Under the pieces are notes generated by a model. The model was not told the origin of the DNA and did no database searches. It worked only from the letters and a program-made list of their open reading frames with translations. Below are positions 44,793 to 53,164 of a DNA stretch of 64,000 nucleotides, piece after piece. This DNA is from Rhodospirillaceae bacterium (GTDB lineage Bacteria; Pseudomonadota; Alphaproteobacteria; Dongiales; Dongiaceae): the NCBI GenBank assembly GCA_008012315.1, contig SSEL01000003.1, forward strand, positions 62,001-126,000. The letters are read 5' to 3'. Both the position numbers and the translations under genes were made by a program. The stretch's first letter is position 1; the number at the start of each line of letters is the position of its first letter.

Positions 44793-45686
44793 ATGACTGC
44801 ATCCGCAAGACAGACCGGCGCCACCGGGCAAGCAACCACGCGCCGCGTCACCCGGCTGATTGCCGCGAAACCGGCAACCGACGGTGCCGGCGTGCGCATG
44901 AAGCGGCTGCAGGGTGTGCCGGACCTGCGCAGCTTCGATCCGTTCCTGATGCTGGATGAATTCAAATCGGACGATCCCACTGCCTATATCGGCGGCTTCC
45001 CCGATCATCCCCATCGCGGCTTCGAGACCGTGACCTATCTGCTGGCCGGACGCATGCGCCACAGCGACAATCACGGCCATCGTGGATCATTGGGTCCGGG
45101 CGGCGTGCAATGGATGACGGCCGGGCGCGGCATCGTCCATTCGGAAATGCCGGAGCAGGAAAACGGCCTGCTCTGGGGCTTCCAGCTCTGGCTCAACCTG
45201 CCGGCCACGGAAAAGATGGTGGAAGCCGGCTACCGCGACATCAGCGCCGAGGAGATTCCGGATATCGAGCTGGCGCCGGGCGTCACCGGCAAACTGATCG
45301 CCGGCCACGTTGCGGAGACCGAGGGGCCGGGCCGGGCTGCCGGCGCGGCCAAGACGGCACCGGTCTATCTCGATCTGCGTCTGGCACCGGGCGCTGCCGT
45401 CTCATTGCCGCTGCCGGAGAGCCATGCCGGTTTCGTCTATGTCTATGACGGCGAAGCCGCGATCGGCGGAGCTGGCGAAACGGAAGCCGTTGGCGCCGGC
45501 CGGCTGGCGGCCTTGAGTGACGGCGCAAGCCTCGCCATCGCCAATCCGGCGGCAAGCGAGACCCGGCTTCTGTTGCTGGCGGGACAGCGGCTCGGCGAGC
45601 CGATCGTGCAATACGGTCCCTTCGTCATGAACAGCGAAGCCGAAATCCACGCCGCCATCGACGATTACCGCGCCGGACGATTCTAG
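44793..45686 (+). CDS. Pirin-family protein
   Basis: 298-residue bicupin of the pirin family. The metal-binding histidines are in GGFPDHPHRGFETVTYLL and MRHSDNHGHRG, with the metal-ligand Glu in IVHSEMPEQE. Bacterial pirins may be quercetin dioxygenases or redox-linked regulators. AAAGGAG lies six to nine bases before the ATG at 44793. It is divergent from the glutamine synthetase-like gene. Confidence 0.94.
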   Translation: MTASARQTGATGQATTRRVTRLIAAKPATDGAGVRMKRLQGVPDLRSFDPFLMLDEFKSDDPTAYIGGFPDHPHRGFETVTYLLAGRMRHSDNHGHRGSLGPGGVQWMTAGRGIVHSEMPEQENGLLWGFQLWLNLPATEKMVEAGYRDISAEEIPDIELAPGVTGKLIAGHVAETEGPGRAAGAAKTAPVYLDLRLAPGAAVSLPLPESHAGFVYVYDGEAAIGGAGETEAVGAGRLAALSDGASLAIANPAASETRLLLLAGQRLGEPIVQYGPFVMNSEAEIHAAIDDYRAGRF

Positions 45687-45837
45687 AAGCGGGGCAGTTC
45701 CGGCATTCGGTCTCACCACCTGCGACATCGATGCCCGCAATGATCCTTTCGGGAGACTTGCGGGCGCGATAGTCTCCGAGCTGGAAGGCCGCGCCGGTTG
45801 CCTGCCGTCGCGGCCAGGATTGTTCGGGTGGAAGACC

Positions 45838-47451
45838 ATGACCGTCACGCTCAGTTTCTTCGGTGCCGCCGGCACCGTCACCGGCTCCGCTTATCTCCTG
45901 GAAACGGGAAAGACGCGCTTGCTGATCGACTGCGGCATGTTCCAGGGCCCGCATGCCCTGAAGGAACTGAATTACCAGCCCTTCCCCTTTTTGCCCGGCA
46001 GCCTCGATACGGTGCTGCTCACCCACGCCCATACGGATCATTCCGGCTTGCTGCCGAAACTGACCCGGCACGGCTATCGCGGTCCGATCCACACCACCGC
46101 GGCCACCACCGACCTGCTGACCTGGATGCTGCCGGATTCAGCCCATATCCAGGAATTCGAGGTCGAGCAGCTCAATCGCCGCCAGCGCCGCCGCAGCCGC
46201 GTCGAGGTCGAGCCGATCTACACCGCCGAGGACGCCGCGCAATGCCTGCGGCAACTCAAGCCGACGCCCTACGATACCTGGCAGCAGGTCGCGCCGGATG
46301 TGAAAGCCCGCTGGTGGAATGCCGGCCATATCCTCGGCTCCGCCTCGATCGAGGTGGAGATCGCCACCGGCGATGCCGCGCGGCCGGTCATCTCCATCCT
46401 GTTTTCCGGCGATCTCGGCCCGGATGTCAGCGCCCTGCAGGACGCAGCGCAAGCGCCGGCGGGGATCGATTACCTGTTGCTGGAATCGACCTATGGCGAT
46501 CGCGCACGGCCGCGCGTGAGCGACCAGAGACGGCGCGACATCCTGCAGAAGGAAGTGACCGATGCATGGGCGCGCGGCGGCAACCTGGTGATTCCCGCCT
46601 TCGCCATCGAACGCAGCCAGGAACTGCTCTCGGATCTCAGCTGGCTGATGCTGCGCAACCGCTTGCCGAAGGCGCCGATCTTCCTCGATTCGCCCCTGGC
46701 GGTGCGGGCGACGGAGGTCTTCGAACGCCATCTTGGCGACCTCGACGGCGATTTCGAAGCCGGGCTCAGCCCGTTCCGCGCCGGCAATATCCATTATGTC
46801 AGCTCGGTGGAGGAGAGCCAGCGGCTGAACCACATCGCCAGCGGCGCGATCATCATTTCCGCCAGCGGGATGTGCGATGCGGGCCGCATCCGGCATCACC
46901 TGAGGCATAATCTCTGGCGGCCGAATGCCACCGTGCTGCTGGTGGGCTATCAAGCGCCCGGCACGCTGGGGCGACTGCTGGAAGACGGTGCCAGCCAGGT
47001 GAGCATCCGCGGCGAGCATATCAGCGTCAAAGCCGCGATCCGCCGCATCGATGTCTATTCCGGTCACGCCGATCGCGACGATCTGCGGCGCTGGGCCAAG
47101 GCAAGGTTGCCGGTCTGGCAGAACGTCTTCCTGGTACACGGCGAGGAATCGGCCCTGGCCGCCCAGCGCGAGACCCTGCTCTCGCTCGGCCTGGCGCCGG
47201 ACCGGGTCATCATTCCCGCGCTGGACCAGCGATATCGGTTGACGGCCGGCGCCGGCGCCCAGGTCCTGGCGCCCGCTGCCTCACGGCTGAATGAAGAGAA
47301 GGCCGAGGCGGCCCGCAAGGGCTGGGACTGGACCAATGATTACGCCGCGCTCAGCCTGGACCTGAAAGCCTTCCTGCAGGACCTACCGAACGACCGTACC
47401 CGCCAGCAAGTGCTGCGCGAATTCCGGCGCCTGATGCAGAAGCGGGCTTAG
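45838..47451 (+). CDS. MBL-fold beta-CASP ribonuclease-like protein
   Basis: 537 residues: metallo-beta-lactamase domain (FFGAAGTVTGSAYLLE, LLTHAHTDHSGLLPKL), inserted beta-CASP domain, and the RNA-specificity motif at the end (SGHADRDDLRRWAK, VFLVHGEESA). The GHILGSASIEVE and ISASGMCDAGRIRHHL segments are typical. This is the CPSF-73/YsH1-like group found in bacteria, probably an RNA- or nucleotide-cleaving hydrolase with two zincs. The first ATG in the conserved frame is 45838. It converges on the GNAT gene at 47474. Confidence 0.93.
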   Translation: MTVTLSFFGAAGTVTGSAYLLETGKTRLLIDCGMFQGPHALKELNYQPFPFLPGSLDTVLLTHAHTDHSGLLPKLTRHGYRGPIHTTAATTDLLTWMLPDSAHIQEFEVEQLNRRQRRRSRVEVEPIYTAEDAAQCLRQLKPTPYDTWQQVAPDVKARWWNAGHILGSASIEVEIATGDAARPVISILFSGDLGPDVSALQDAAQAPAGIDYLLLESTYGDRARPRVSDQRRRDILQKEVTDAWARGGNLVIPAFAIERSQELLSDLSWLMLRNRLPKAPIFLDSPLAVRATEVFERHLGDLDGDFEAGLSPFRAGNIHYVSSVEESQRLNHIASGAIIISASGMCDAGRIRHHLRHNLWRPNATVLLVGYQAPGTLGRLLEDGASQVSIRGEHISVKAAIRRIDVYSGHADRDDLRRWAKARLPVWQNVFLVHGEESALAAQRETLLSLGLAPDRVIIPALDQRYRLTAGAGAQVLAPAASRLNEEKAEAARKGWDWTNDYAALSLDLKAFLQDLPNDRTRQQVLREFRRLMQKRA

Positions 47452-47473
47452 CGACACTATCGGCCGGTCGGTA

Positions 47474-48010
47474 TCAGCCTTCCGGCGCCAGTACCTTGTA
47501 GAAGAAGCTCGCGGGATCGGTGGTGCTGCCATCGGCCCGCATGGCGTAGCCCGGAATCTCGCCGATCTTCGTCCAGCCCAGCCGCGCATAGAGCCGCTCG
47601 CCGGCGCTGCCTGTTTCTGTATCAAGGGTCAGGAGAGTCCGGTCGATACGGCAAGCTTCTTCCTCGGCGGCCCGCATCAGCGCAGCGCCAAGGCCTTGTC
47701 GCTGGGCGCGCGGATGGACCAGCATCTTGGCAAGATCTGCGCGATGGCGCTGGTTTTCCTGCGGCGCCGGCACCAGATGCACCGTGCCGTCCAGGCGCTC
47801 GTCGGTTTCGGCGACGAAAATCAGCCGTGCGCCGCGCGCGTGGGCGGCGAAGGCCTCTGCCCACCAGGCCTCGGCTTTCGCCCGCGTCATCGGCTGCACG
47901 AAATTGACCGAGGCACCCGCCTCGACCACGGCGATCAGCAAATCGACCAGCGCCGCACGTCTTGCCATCACCTGTTCCGGCGTCAGTAGAAAGATGCGGT
48001 GGCTGGTCAT
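47474..48010 (-). CDS. GNAT-family N-acetyltransferase
   Basis: 178 residues with one GNAT domain: FVAETDERLDGTVHLVPAPQ, LVHPRAQRQGLGAALMRAAE for acetyl-CoA binding, and LYARLGWTKIGEIPGYAM. It has the look of small-molecule acetyltransferases related to antibiotic-resistance enzymes, but no substrate is evident. It is followed on the other side by the GntR gene, also on the minus strand, about 100 bases upstream. Confidence 0.92.
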   Translation of the reverse strand: MTSHRIFLLTPEQVMARRAALVDLLIAVVEAGASVNFVQPMTRAKAEAWWAEAFAAHARGARLIFVAETDERLDGTVHLVPAPQENQRHRADLAKMLVHPRAQRQGLGAALMRAAEEEACRIDRTLLTLDTETGSAGERLYARLGWTKIGEIPGYAMRADGSTTDPASFFYKVLAPEG

Positions 48011-48074
48011 GCGGCCGCCTGTTCAGTGGAATACTGCAGGACTTGATAGCGAAGGCCGCCGCAATCGGCCAGGT

Positions 48075-48106
48075 TCAATAGACCAGCGGCTCAATAGACC
48101 AGCGGC
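48075..48106. repeat. 16-base tandem duplication abutting the GntR stop codon
   Basis: TCAATAGACCAGCGGC occurs at 48075-48090 and again at 48091-48106, and its first bases (TCAAT) continue into the stop codon complement at 48107. It is a recent slippage-type duplication at the 3' end of the regulator gene. Confidence 0.8.
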
Positions 48107-48781
48107 TCAATCGGCGGCAACGGCGGTTTCTCGGGCGCGCAGATGATCGATCAGGCTGTTGGCGGTCTGCTGGATATGCCGCTCCAGGAGATCAAGCGCC
48201 ACCGCGACATCGCCCTTGCGGCAATGGGCAAGCAAGTCCTCATGTTCGCGATAGGCCCGGTTGCGGCCGGCGCTGAGCGAGATTTCCAGCCGCAGATAGC
48301 GATCGATATTGTCATGGATGCGCTTCAGCATCTTCAAGGTCAGCGGCCGGTCGGCCGGACGATACATGACTTCATGGAAGCGCCAGTTGAGCTCGCCCCA
48401 GCGCGGCAGGCTGTCCGGCGCGCGCTGCTCGGCGATCAACTGATCGAGCGCAGCGAAATCCGCCTCGGCCAGCCGCGGCAGCGCAAGGCCGAGCATCCAG
48501 GTCTCCAGGCGCAGACGTAGCTGGAAAAGCTCCTCGATCTCCGCCACCGAGAGCGGCGCCACGGTGGCGCCTTTATGGGAGGCGATGGTGACGAAGCCTT
48601 CCGCCTCCAGCTGCTTCAGGGCCTCGCGCAACGGGATGCGGCTGATCCCCAATTCCGCCGCCAGAGGCTCCTGGCGGATCGGCGTCCCGGCCGGCAGGGC
48701 GCCCGAAAGGATGCGTTGGCGCAACAGATCGGCCACCTGCTCTGCCATGGTCCGTTTGCTCAGTACCTGGGCATCCATCAT
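48107..48781 (-). CDS. GntR-family (FCD) transcriptional regulator
   Basis: 224 residues. N-terminal winged HTH (LRQRILSGALPAGTPIRQEP, LGISRIPLREALKQLEAEGF) and a C-terminal all-helical FCD domain (RLRLETWMLGLALPRL, FHEVMYRPADRP, HEDLLAHCRKGD) that binds small carboxylates. It is divergent from the DapA-family gene over a short region with a perfect operator-like palindrome, so repression of that enzyme until its substrate appears is the likely logic (inference). Confidence 0.94.
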   Translation of the reverse strand: MMDAQVLSKRTMAEQVADLLRQRILSGALPAGTPIRQEPLAAELGISRIPLREALKQLEAEGFVTIASHKGATVAPLSVAEIEELFQLRLRLETWMLGLALPRLAEADFAALDQLIAEQRAPDSLPRWGELNWRFHEVMYRPADRPLTLKMLKRIHDNIDRYLRLEISLSAGRNRAYREHEDLLAHCRKGDVAVALDLLERHIQQTANSLIDHLRARETAVAAD

Positions 48782-48810
48782 GCCCTCCTTTTCTCGAGTG
48801 GCTTCTCATC

Positions 48811-48839
48811 TTGACAGTTTTGTAGATTGTATACAATAT
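48811..48839 (+). promoter_or_regulatory. Promoter with overlapping GntR operator ahead of the DapA-family gene
   Basis: A consensus -35, TTGACA, lies at 48811-48816, and the -10 region 17 bases on is CAATAT at 48834-48839. The perfect 12-base palindrome ATTGTATACAAT at 48826-48837 covers the spacer and -10, the classic layout for repression. The motif fits FCD-type GntR sites. Confidence 0.75.
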
Positions 48840-48870
48840 TCATTTAACGCAACCCATCCTGGAGCCGCAC

Positions 48871-49794
48871 ATGTCCCGCAAGCCCTTCTGGTCCGGCGTC
48901 TTCCCCGCCGTCACCACCCAGTTCAATGCCGATAACAGCCTCAACCTGCCGGCGACGCAGAAATCGATCGAGCGCCTGCTCCAGGCCGGCGTGCACGGCC
49001 TGGTCATGCTGGGCACCTGCGGCGAGAACTGCTCGCTGCTGCCGGAGGAAAAGCGCGCCGTGCTGGCCGCCGCCAAGGAAGTCGCCGGCGGCAAGGTGCC
49101 GATCATTTCCGGGGTGTCGGAATATACGACCGCCCTTGGAAGCCAATATGCCAAGGATGCGCAGAAGATCGGCATCGACGGGCTGATGGTGCTGCCCGGC
49201 ATGGTCTATAAATCCGACACTCGCGAGACGCTGACCCATTTCCGCACCATCGCCCGGGCCAGCGATCTGCCGATCATGATCTACAACAATCCGCTCGTTT
49301 ACGGCGTCGACATCCAGCCGGAGACCTTCGGCGAACTGGCCGACGAGAAGACTATCGTCGCGATCAAGGAGTCTTCCGACGATCCGCGCCGCATCACCGA
49401 TCTCCACAACCTGCATGGCGACCGTTTCACCTTGTTCTGCGGCGTCGACGATCTGGTGCTGGAAAGTGCAGCACTCGGCATCGACGGCTGGGTCTCCGGC
49501 CTGACCGATGTCTTCCCGGAAGAATCCGTGGTGCTGTGGGATCTGCTGCAGGCCGGCCGTTTCGCCGAAGCGCGCGGCCTCTATCGCTGGTTCACGCCGC
49601 TGCTGCATCTCGATACCAAGATCAAGCTGGTGCAGTACATCAAGATTGGCCAGCAGGTGGTCGGCCTGGGTTCTGAGAAAGTGCGTCCGCCGCGCCTGGA
49701 ACTGGACGGCGCGGAGCGGGCCGAAATCATCGCCATGTATGAGACGGCGCTGAAGAACCGCCCGCAGCTCGGCAAGCTGAACGCCGCGCAGTAA
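48871..49794 (+). CDS. Dihydrodipicolinate synthase/N-acetylneuraminate lyase family protein
   Basis: 307 residues, class I aldolase of the DapA family. The Schiff-base lysine is in TIVAIKESSDD, the upstream tyrosine in MIYNNPLVYGVD, and the oxyanion loop GTCGENCSLLPEE. GNAT and GntR neighbours are not lysine-pathway genes, so it is more likely a sugar-acid or hydroxyproline-type aldolase/dehydratase than the true DapA. The divergent GntR regulator points to catabolic induction. A strong terminator follows. Confidence 0.92.
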   Translation: MSRKPFWSGVFPAVTTQFNADNSLNLPATQKSIERLLQAGVHGLVMLGTCGENCSLLPEEKRAVLAAAKEVAGGKVPIISGVSEYTTALGSQYAKDAQKIGIDGLMVLPGMVYKSDTRETLTHFRTIARASDLPIMIYNNPLVYGVDIQPETFGELADEKTIVAIKESSDDPRRITDLHNLHGDRFTLFCGVDDLVLESAALGIDGWVSGLTDVFPEESVVLWDLLQAGRFAEARGLYRWFTPLLHLDTKIKLVQYIKIGQQVVGLGSEKVRPPRLELDGAERAEIIAMYETALKNRPQLGKLNAAQ

Positions 49795-49818
49795 GCGCTG
49801 ACAGACGACGCACATTTT

Positions 49819-49846
49819 AAAGGCCGCATCGGATGATGCGGCCTTT
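49819..49846. terminator. Bidirectional intrinsic terminator
   Basis: AAAGGCCGCATC at 49819-49830 pairs with GATGCGGCCTTT at 49835-49846 around a GGAT loop, followed by TT on the plus strand and preceded by AA-rich sequence. It separates the convergent DapA-family and epimerase genes. Confidence 0.93.
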
Positions 49847-49865
49847 TTGCCGTCACGCTGCCGGA

Positions 49866-50846
49866 TCAGGCCCGGTAATAGTCCTTGTACCAGGCGACGA
49901 AGCGTTCGATGCCCTGCGGCAAAGCGGTTTTCGGCTGGAAGCCGAGATCGCGGCGGCTGGCCTCGATATCGGCCCAGGTGGCGGCAACCTCGCCCGGCGG
50001 TGGCGGCACTTCATTGCGCTTCGCCTTGAGCCCGGTCGCCGCCTCGATCGCCGCGATCAGATCATTGACGCTGGCGGCGGCATTGTTGCCGAGATTGTAG
50101 AGGCGATGCTGGCCGGCATCGATCGGCCGGTCCAGGGATGCCAGCACGCCGGCGACGATATCGTCGATATAGGTGAAATCGCGCCGCATGCTGCCATCGC
50201 CGAAAATGCGCAACGGCTCGCCGTCGAAGATCGCCTTGGTGAAGCTGAAATAGGCCATATCCGGCCGGCCCCAGGGACCATAGACCGTAAAGAACCGCAA
50301 GCCGGTCTGCACCAGGCCATGGCTATGGGCATAGGAGATGCTGAGTGCTTCATCCGCCCGCTTGGTCGCGGCATAGAGCGACAGCGGATCGTCGACCCGG
50401 TCGTCAATCGAGAAGGGCACCTTGGTATTGCCGCCATAGACCGAACTGGAACTGGCATAGACGAGCTGCCGCAGCTTCGGCAATTGCCGCGCCATTTCCA
50501 GCACATGCATATGGCCGATCAGGTTCGAGGCGATATAGGCATGGGGATTGACCAGCGAATAGCGCACGCCGGCCTGGGCGGCGAGATGCACGATGCCGTC
50601 GATCGCCGCGCCGTCCCGCGCGGCAAGCGCTTCCATCGCCGCGCGATCGGCGAGATCGAGATGATGGAAGCGAAAGCCTTCACCCGTCGCCTGCGTCCGC
50701 AGACAATCCAGACGCGCCTGCTTCAACCGCGGATCATAATAATCGTTGATATTATCGACACCGATCACCTGTTCGCCGCGCGCCATCAACGCCGCGGCAA
50801 CCTGCGAACCGATGAATCCGGCAGCTCCCGTTACGAGAATCGTCAT
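49866..50846 (-). CDS. UDP-glucuronate 4-epimerase-like NAD-dependent epimerase
   Basis: 326 residues of the extended SDR family: TGAAGFIGSQVAAALMARGE for NAD, the DNINDYYDPRLKQARL segment characteristic of UDP-glucuronate epimerases (LpsL/GAE type), SSSSVYG with the catalytic Ser, and YAATKRADE with the Tyr-x3-Lys pair. It would turn UDP-glucuronate into UDP-galacturonate. The substrate is made by the neighbouring UDP-glucose dehydrogenase, on the same strand 113 bases upstream. Products probably feed LPS core or exopolysaccharide. Confidence 0.93.
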   Translation of the reverse strand: MTILVTGAAGFIGSQVAAALMARGEQVIGVDNINDYYDPRLKQARLDCLRTQATGEGFRFHHLDLADRAAMEALAARDGAAIDGIVHLAAQAGVRYSLVNPHAYIASNLIGHMHVLEMARQLPKLRQLVYASSSSVYGGNTKVPFSIDDRVDDPLSLYAATKRADEALSISYAHSHGLVQTGLRFFTVYGPWGRPDMAYFSFTKAIFDGEPLRIFGDGSMRRDFTYIDDIVAGVLASLDRPIDAGQHRLYNLGNNAAASVNDLIAAIEAATGLKAKRNEVPPPPGEVAATWADIEASRRDLGFQPKTALPQGIERFVAWYKDYYRA

Positions 50847-50959
50847 GGGGTCGTCCCTATGCCTCTCTCATCGCTTGACCATTTTGTCCGAGGGCCAATC
50901 CTATCACACGGCGCCGCGGACGCAGACCGCAGCGCCACTACTGGCACCGTCGGCGGGTG

Positions 50960-52264
50960 TTACTTGCGCCCGATGCTGTGATAGGCGAAACCGCGCTCGC
51001 GCATATCGGCCGGGCGGTAGATATTGCGCAGATCCACCACCACCGGGCGGCGCAGGATCTGTTTCATACGTTCGAGATCGAGCGCACGGAAACTGTTCCA
51101 TTCGGTGAGGAACACAACCGCATCGGCATCCTGCATCGCCTCATAGGGATCGCTGGCATAGGTGAGATCCGGCATCAGATCCCGGGCCTCGGTCATGCCG
51201 ACCGGATCGAAGCAGCGCAGTTTCGCGCCCATCTCCTGCAAGCGCGGCAGGATGACCAGCGAAGGGCTTTCCCGCATGTCGTCGGTGTTCGGCTTGAAGG
51301 TGAGACCCAGCACCGCGATGCTCTTGCCCTGGACATTGCCGTCGAGCGCGGCGGCGATGCGATCCACCATGGCGACCTTGCGCTCGTCATTGAGGCGAAC
51401 GACGGTCTCGATGATCTCGATCGGCGCATTATGATCGCGCGCCGTCTGCACCAGCGCCAAGGTATCCTTGGGGAAACAGGAACCGCCGTAGCCGGGTCCC
51501 GGATGCAGGAACTTCGGGCCGATGCGCCGGTCGAGGCCGATGCCTTTGGCGACACTATGCACATCGGCGCCGACCTTTTCGCACAGATCCGCAACCTGGT
51601 TGATAAAGGTGATCTTCATCGCCAGGAAAGCGTTCGAGGTATATTTGATGACCTCCGCCGTTTCGAGATCGGCAAACAGGATCGGCGTTTCGATCAGATG
51701 CAGCGGGCGATAGAGCTGACGCAGCACGTCGCGCGCGCGTCCGCTTTCGACACCGACGATGACGCGGTCCGGCCGCATGAAATCTTCCACCGCCGAACCT
51801 TCACGCAGGAATTCCGGATTGGAAGCGACATCGAATTCGCCATCGGGGCGGCGCTTGCGAATTACCTCGGCAATGCGGCGCGTAGTGCCGACCGGCACCG
51901 TCGATTTGGTGACGATGATCTTATAGCCGTTGAGATGATCGGCGATCTTTTCCGCCGCCGCGACGACGAAGCTGACATCGGCATGGCCATCGCCGCGCCG
52001 CGACGGTGTGCCGACCGTGATGAAAACAACATCGGCGGCTTCGATCGCAGGCCCGGCTTCCGTGGTAAAACGCAAACGGCCTTCCAAGGCGCTGCGCTGT
52101 ACCAATGCTTCCAGCCCCGGTTCGAAGATCGGGATGCGTCCGGCTTGCAGCGCTTCGATCTTGCGCGGATCAGTATCGACACAAGTGATGTCGAAACCGA
52201 ATTCCGAAAAGCAGGCGCCCGTAACCAAACCGACATAACCCGTGCCGATAACTGTGATCTTCAT
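50960..52264 (-). CDS. ugd: UDP-glucose 6-dehydrogenase
   Basis: 434 residues. Oxidises UDP-glucose twice to UDP-glucuronate. NAD site VIGTGYVGLVTGACFSEFG, the KSTVPVGTTRR and NPEFLREGSAVEDF segments, and catalytic Cys in GYGGSCFPKDTLAL. The C-terminal domain has VLGLTFKPNTDDMRESPS. The ATG at 52264 is the natural start. Together with the downstream epimerase it gives UDP-glucuronate and UDP-galacturonate for envelope glycans. Confidence 0.97.
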   Translation of the reverse strand: MKITVIGTGYVGLVTGACFSEFGFDITCVDTDPRKIEALQAGRIPIFEPGLEALVQRSALEGRLRFTTEAGPAIEAADVVFITVGTPSRRGDGHADVSFVVAAAEKIADHLNGYKIIVTKSTVPVGTTRRIAEVIRKRRPDGEFDVASNPEFLREGSAVEDFMRPDRVIVGVESGRARDVLRQLYRPLHLIETPILFADLETAEVIKYTSNAFLAMKITFINQVADLCEKVGADVHSVAKGIGLDRRIGPKFLHPGPGYGGSCFPKDTLALVQTARDHNAPIEIIETVVRLNDERKVAMVDRIAAALDGNVQGKSIAVLGLTFKPNTDDMRESPSLVILPRLQEMGAKLRCFDPVGMTEARDLMPDLTYASDPYEAMQDADAVVFLTEWNSFRALDLERMKQILRRPVVVDLRNIYRPADMRERGFAYHSIGRK

Positions 52265-52792
52265 GTGAAGCCTTTCGGTGGTTGTCTCAGAGATTGACCG
52301 CGTGAGATCTCGGCATGTGATGCAGTCCCGACATGAACGTCGGTGACGGCCGCACCATAACCCGGCCATGACGGCGAGGCGAAGAGCAAAAGCACATGGT
52401 TCACGTGATATCGGCGTGACATGCCTGTGACTTGCGGTGATCGGACGTTGAAGAATGCGTGACGGTTGCTTGCATCATGCGCGGAGACAGGATTGGGATC
52501 GTAGTCGCAATGCCGCATACAGCCTCGTGCCGATAGGCCTCCACTGAAGGACAGGCCACCTACCAAAAGGTGATTCAGGCCGACAGCTTGATGTCGTTCA
52601 TGTCGATCGAGCGCCGCGCCGCGCCGCAGACGATGCACGGACGCGACGAGATGTCTCGCCAGCGTAGCCGTCCGTCAGGGCCATCGCCTAGATTAAAATT
52701 TATGTATAATATGTTTGAATGAGCGACGGCGCCGCTGGGAAGGTGCCGGCTGCTCGCGGGAACAGACGCTGTATCGGTCTGGAAATTGAGTT
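52265..52792. other. 528-base intergenic region without a recognisable gene
   Basis: No credible open frame with a ribosome site on either strand. It should hold the ugd promoter on its left side (minus strand). A short AT-rich block at about 52690-52725 (AATTTATGTATAATATG) stands out from the GC-rich surroundings; its plus-strand TATAAT at 52706 resembles a -10 box. I recognise no riboswitch or known RNA. Confidence 0.5.
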
Positions 52793-52879
52793 TGGTGCCC
52801 CTGGCCGGACTCGAACCAGCACATCTGTGAAGATACCTGATTTTGAGTCAGGCGCGTCTACCAATTCCGCCACAGGGGC
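52793..52879 (-). tRNA. tRNA-Leu (anticodon CAA)
   Basis: On the minus strand an 87-base cloverleaf: acceptor GCCCCTG pairs with CAGGGGC, D arm with AATTGGTAGACGC, anticodon stem CCTGA/TCAGG around loop CTCAAAA with anticodon CAA, a long variable arm as in class II tRNAs, T loop GGTTCGAGTCC and an encoded CCA end. Reads UUG codons. No integrase or attachment-site repeat is visible beside it. Confidence 0.97.
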
Positions 52880-53164
52880 CAACCACTTGGGGGATATGCC
52901 GGTTTCGCCGGGCCGTCAGGCCTGTCGGAGCGGCATCATACGTCGCTGGCATCAGTGGTGCATGCCGGTGACGTGTGGCCGGCATCATAGCCAAGTTTGC
53001 CGTGATGGCAAGAGTGCGCACCACAGATTAACGCAATTCGTTATAATCTTAAGATTGATTGTATATATCTGATTTTAAATGGATTTTTTAGATTCATCTG
53101 CTTGCATGGCGATCCGGTTCTCATTAAGAATTCGGTCGGCCAACAAAGAAGGGACGCGACCGCC

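Noticed and set aside
48871-49794. True DapA of lysine synthesis
   Set aside because: The divergent GntR regulator and operator point to a catabolic aldolase; the sequence alone does not support a biosynthetic assignment.
52719-53072. Open frame across the tRNA region on the plus strand
   Set aside because: It runs antisense through tRNA-Leu and has no coding signature.
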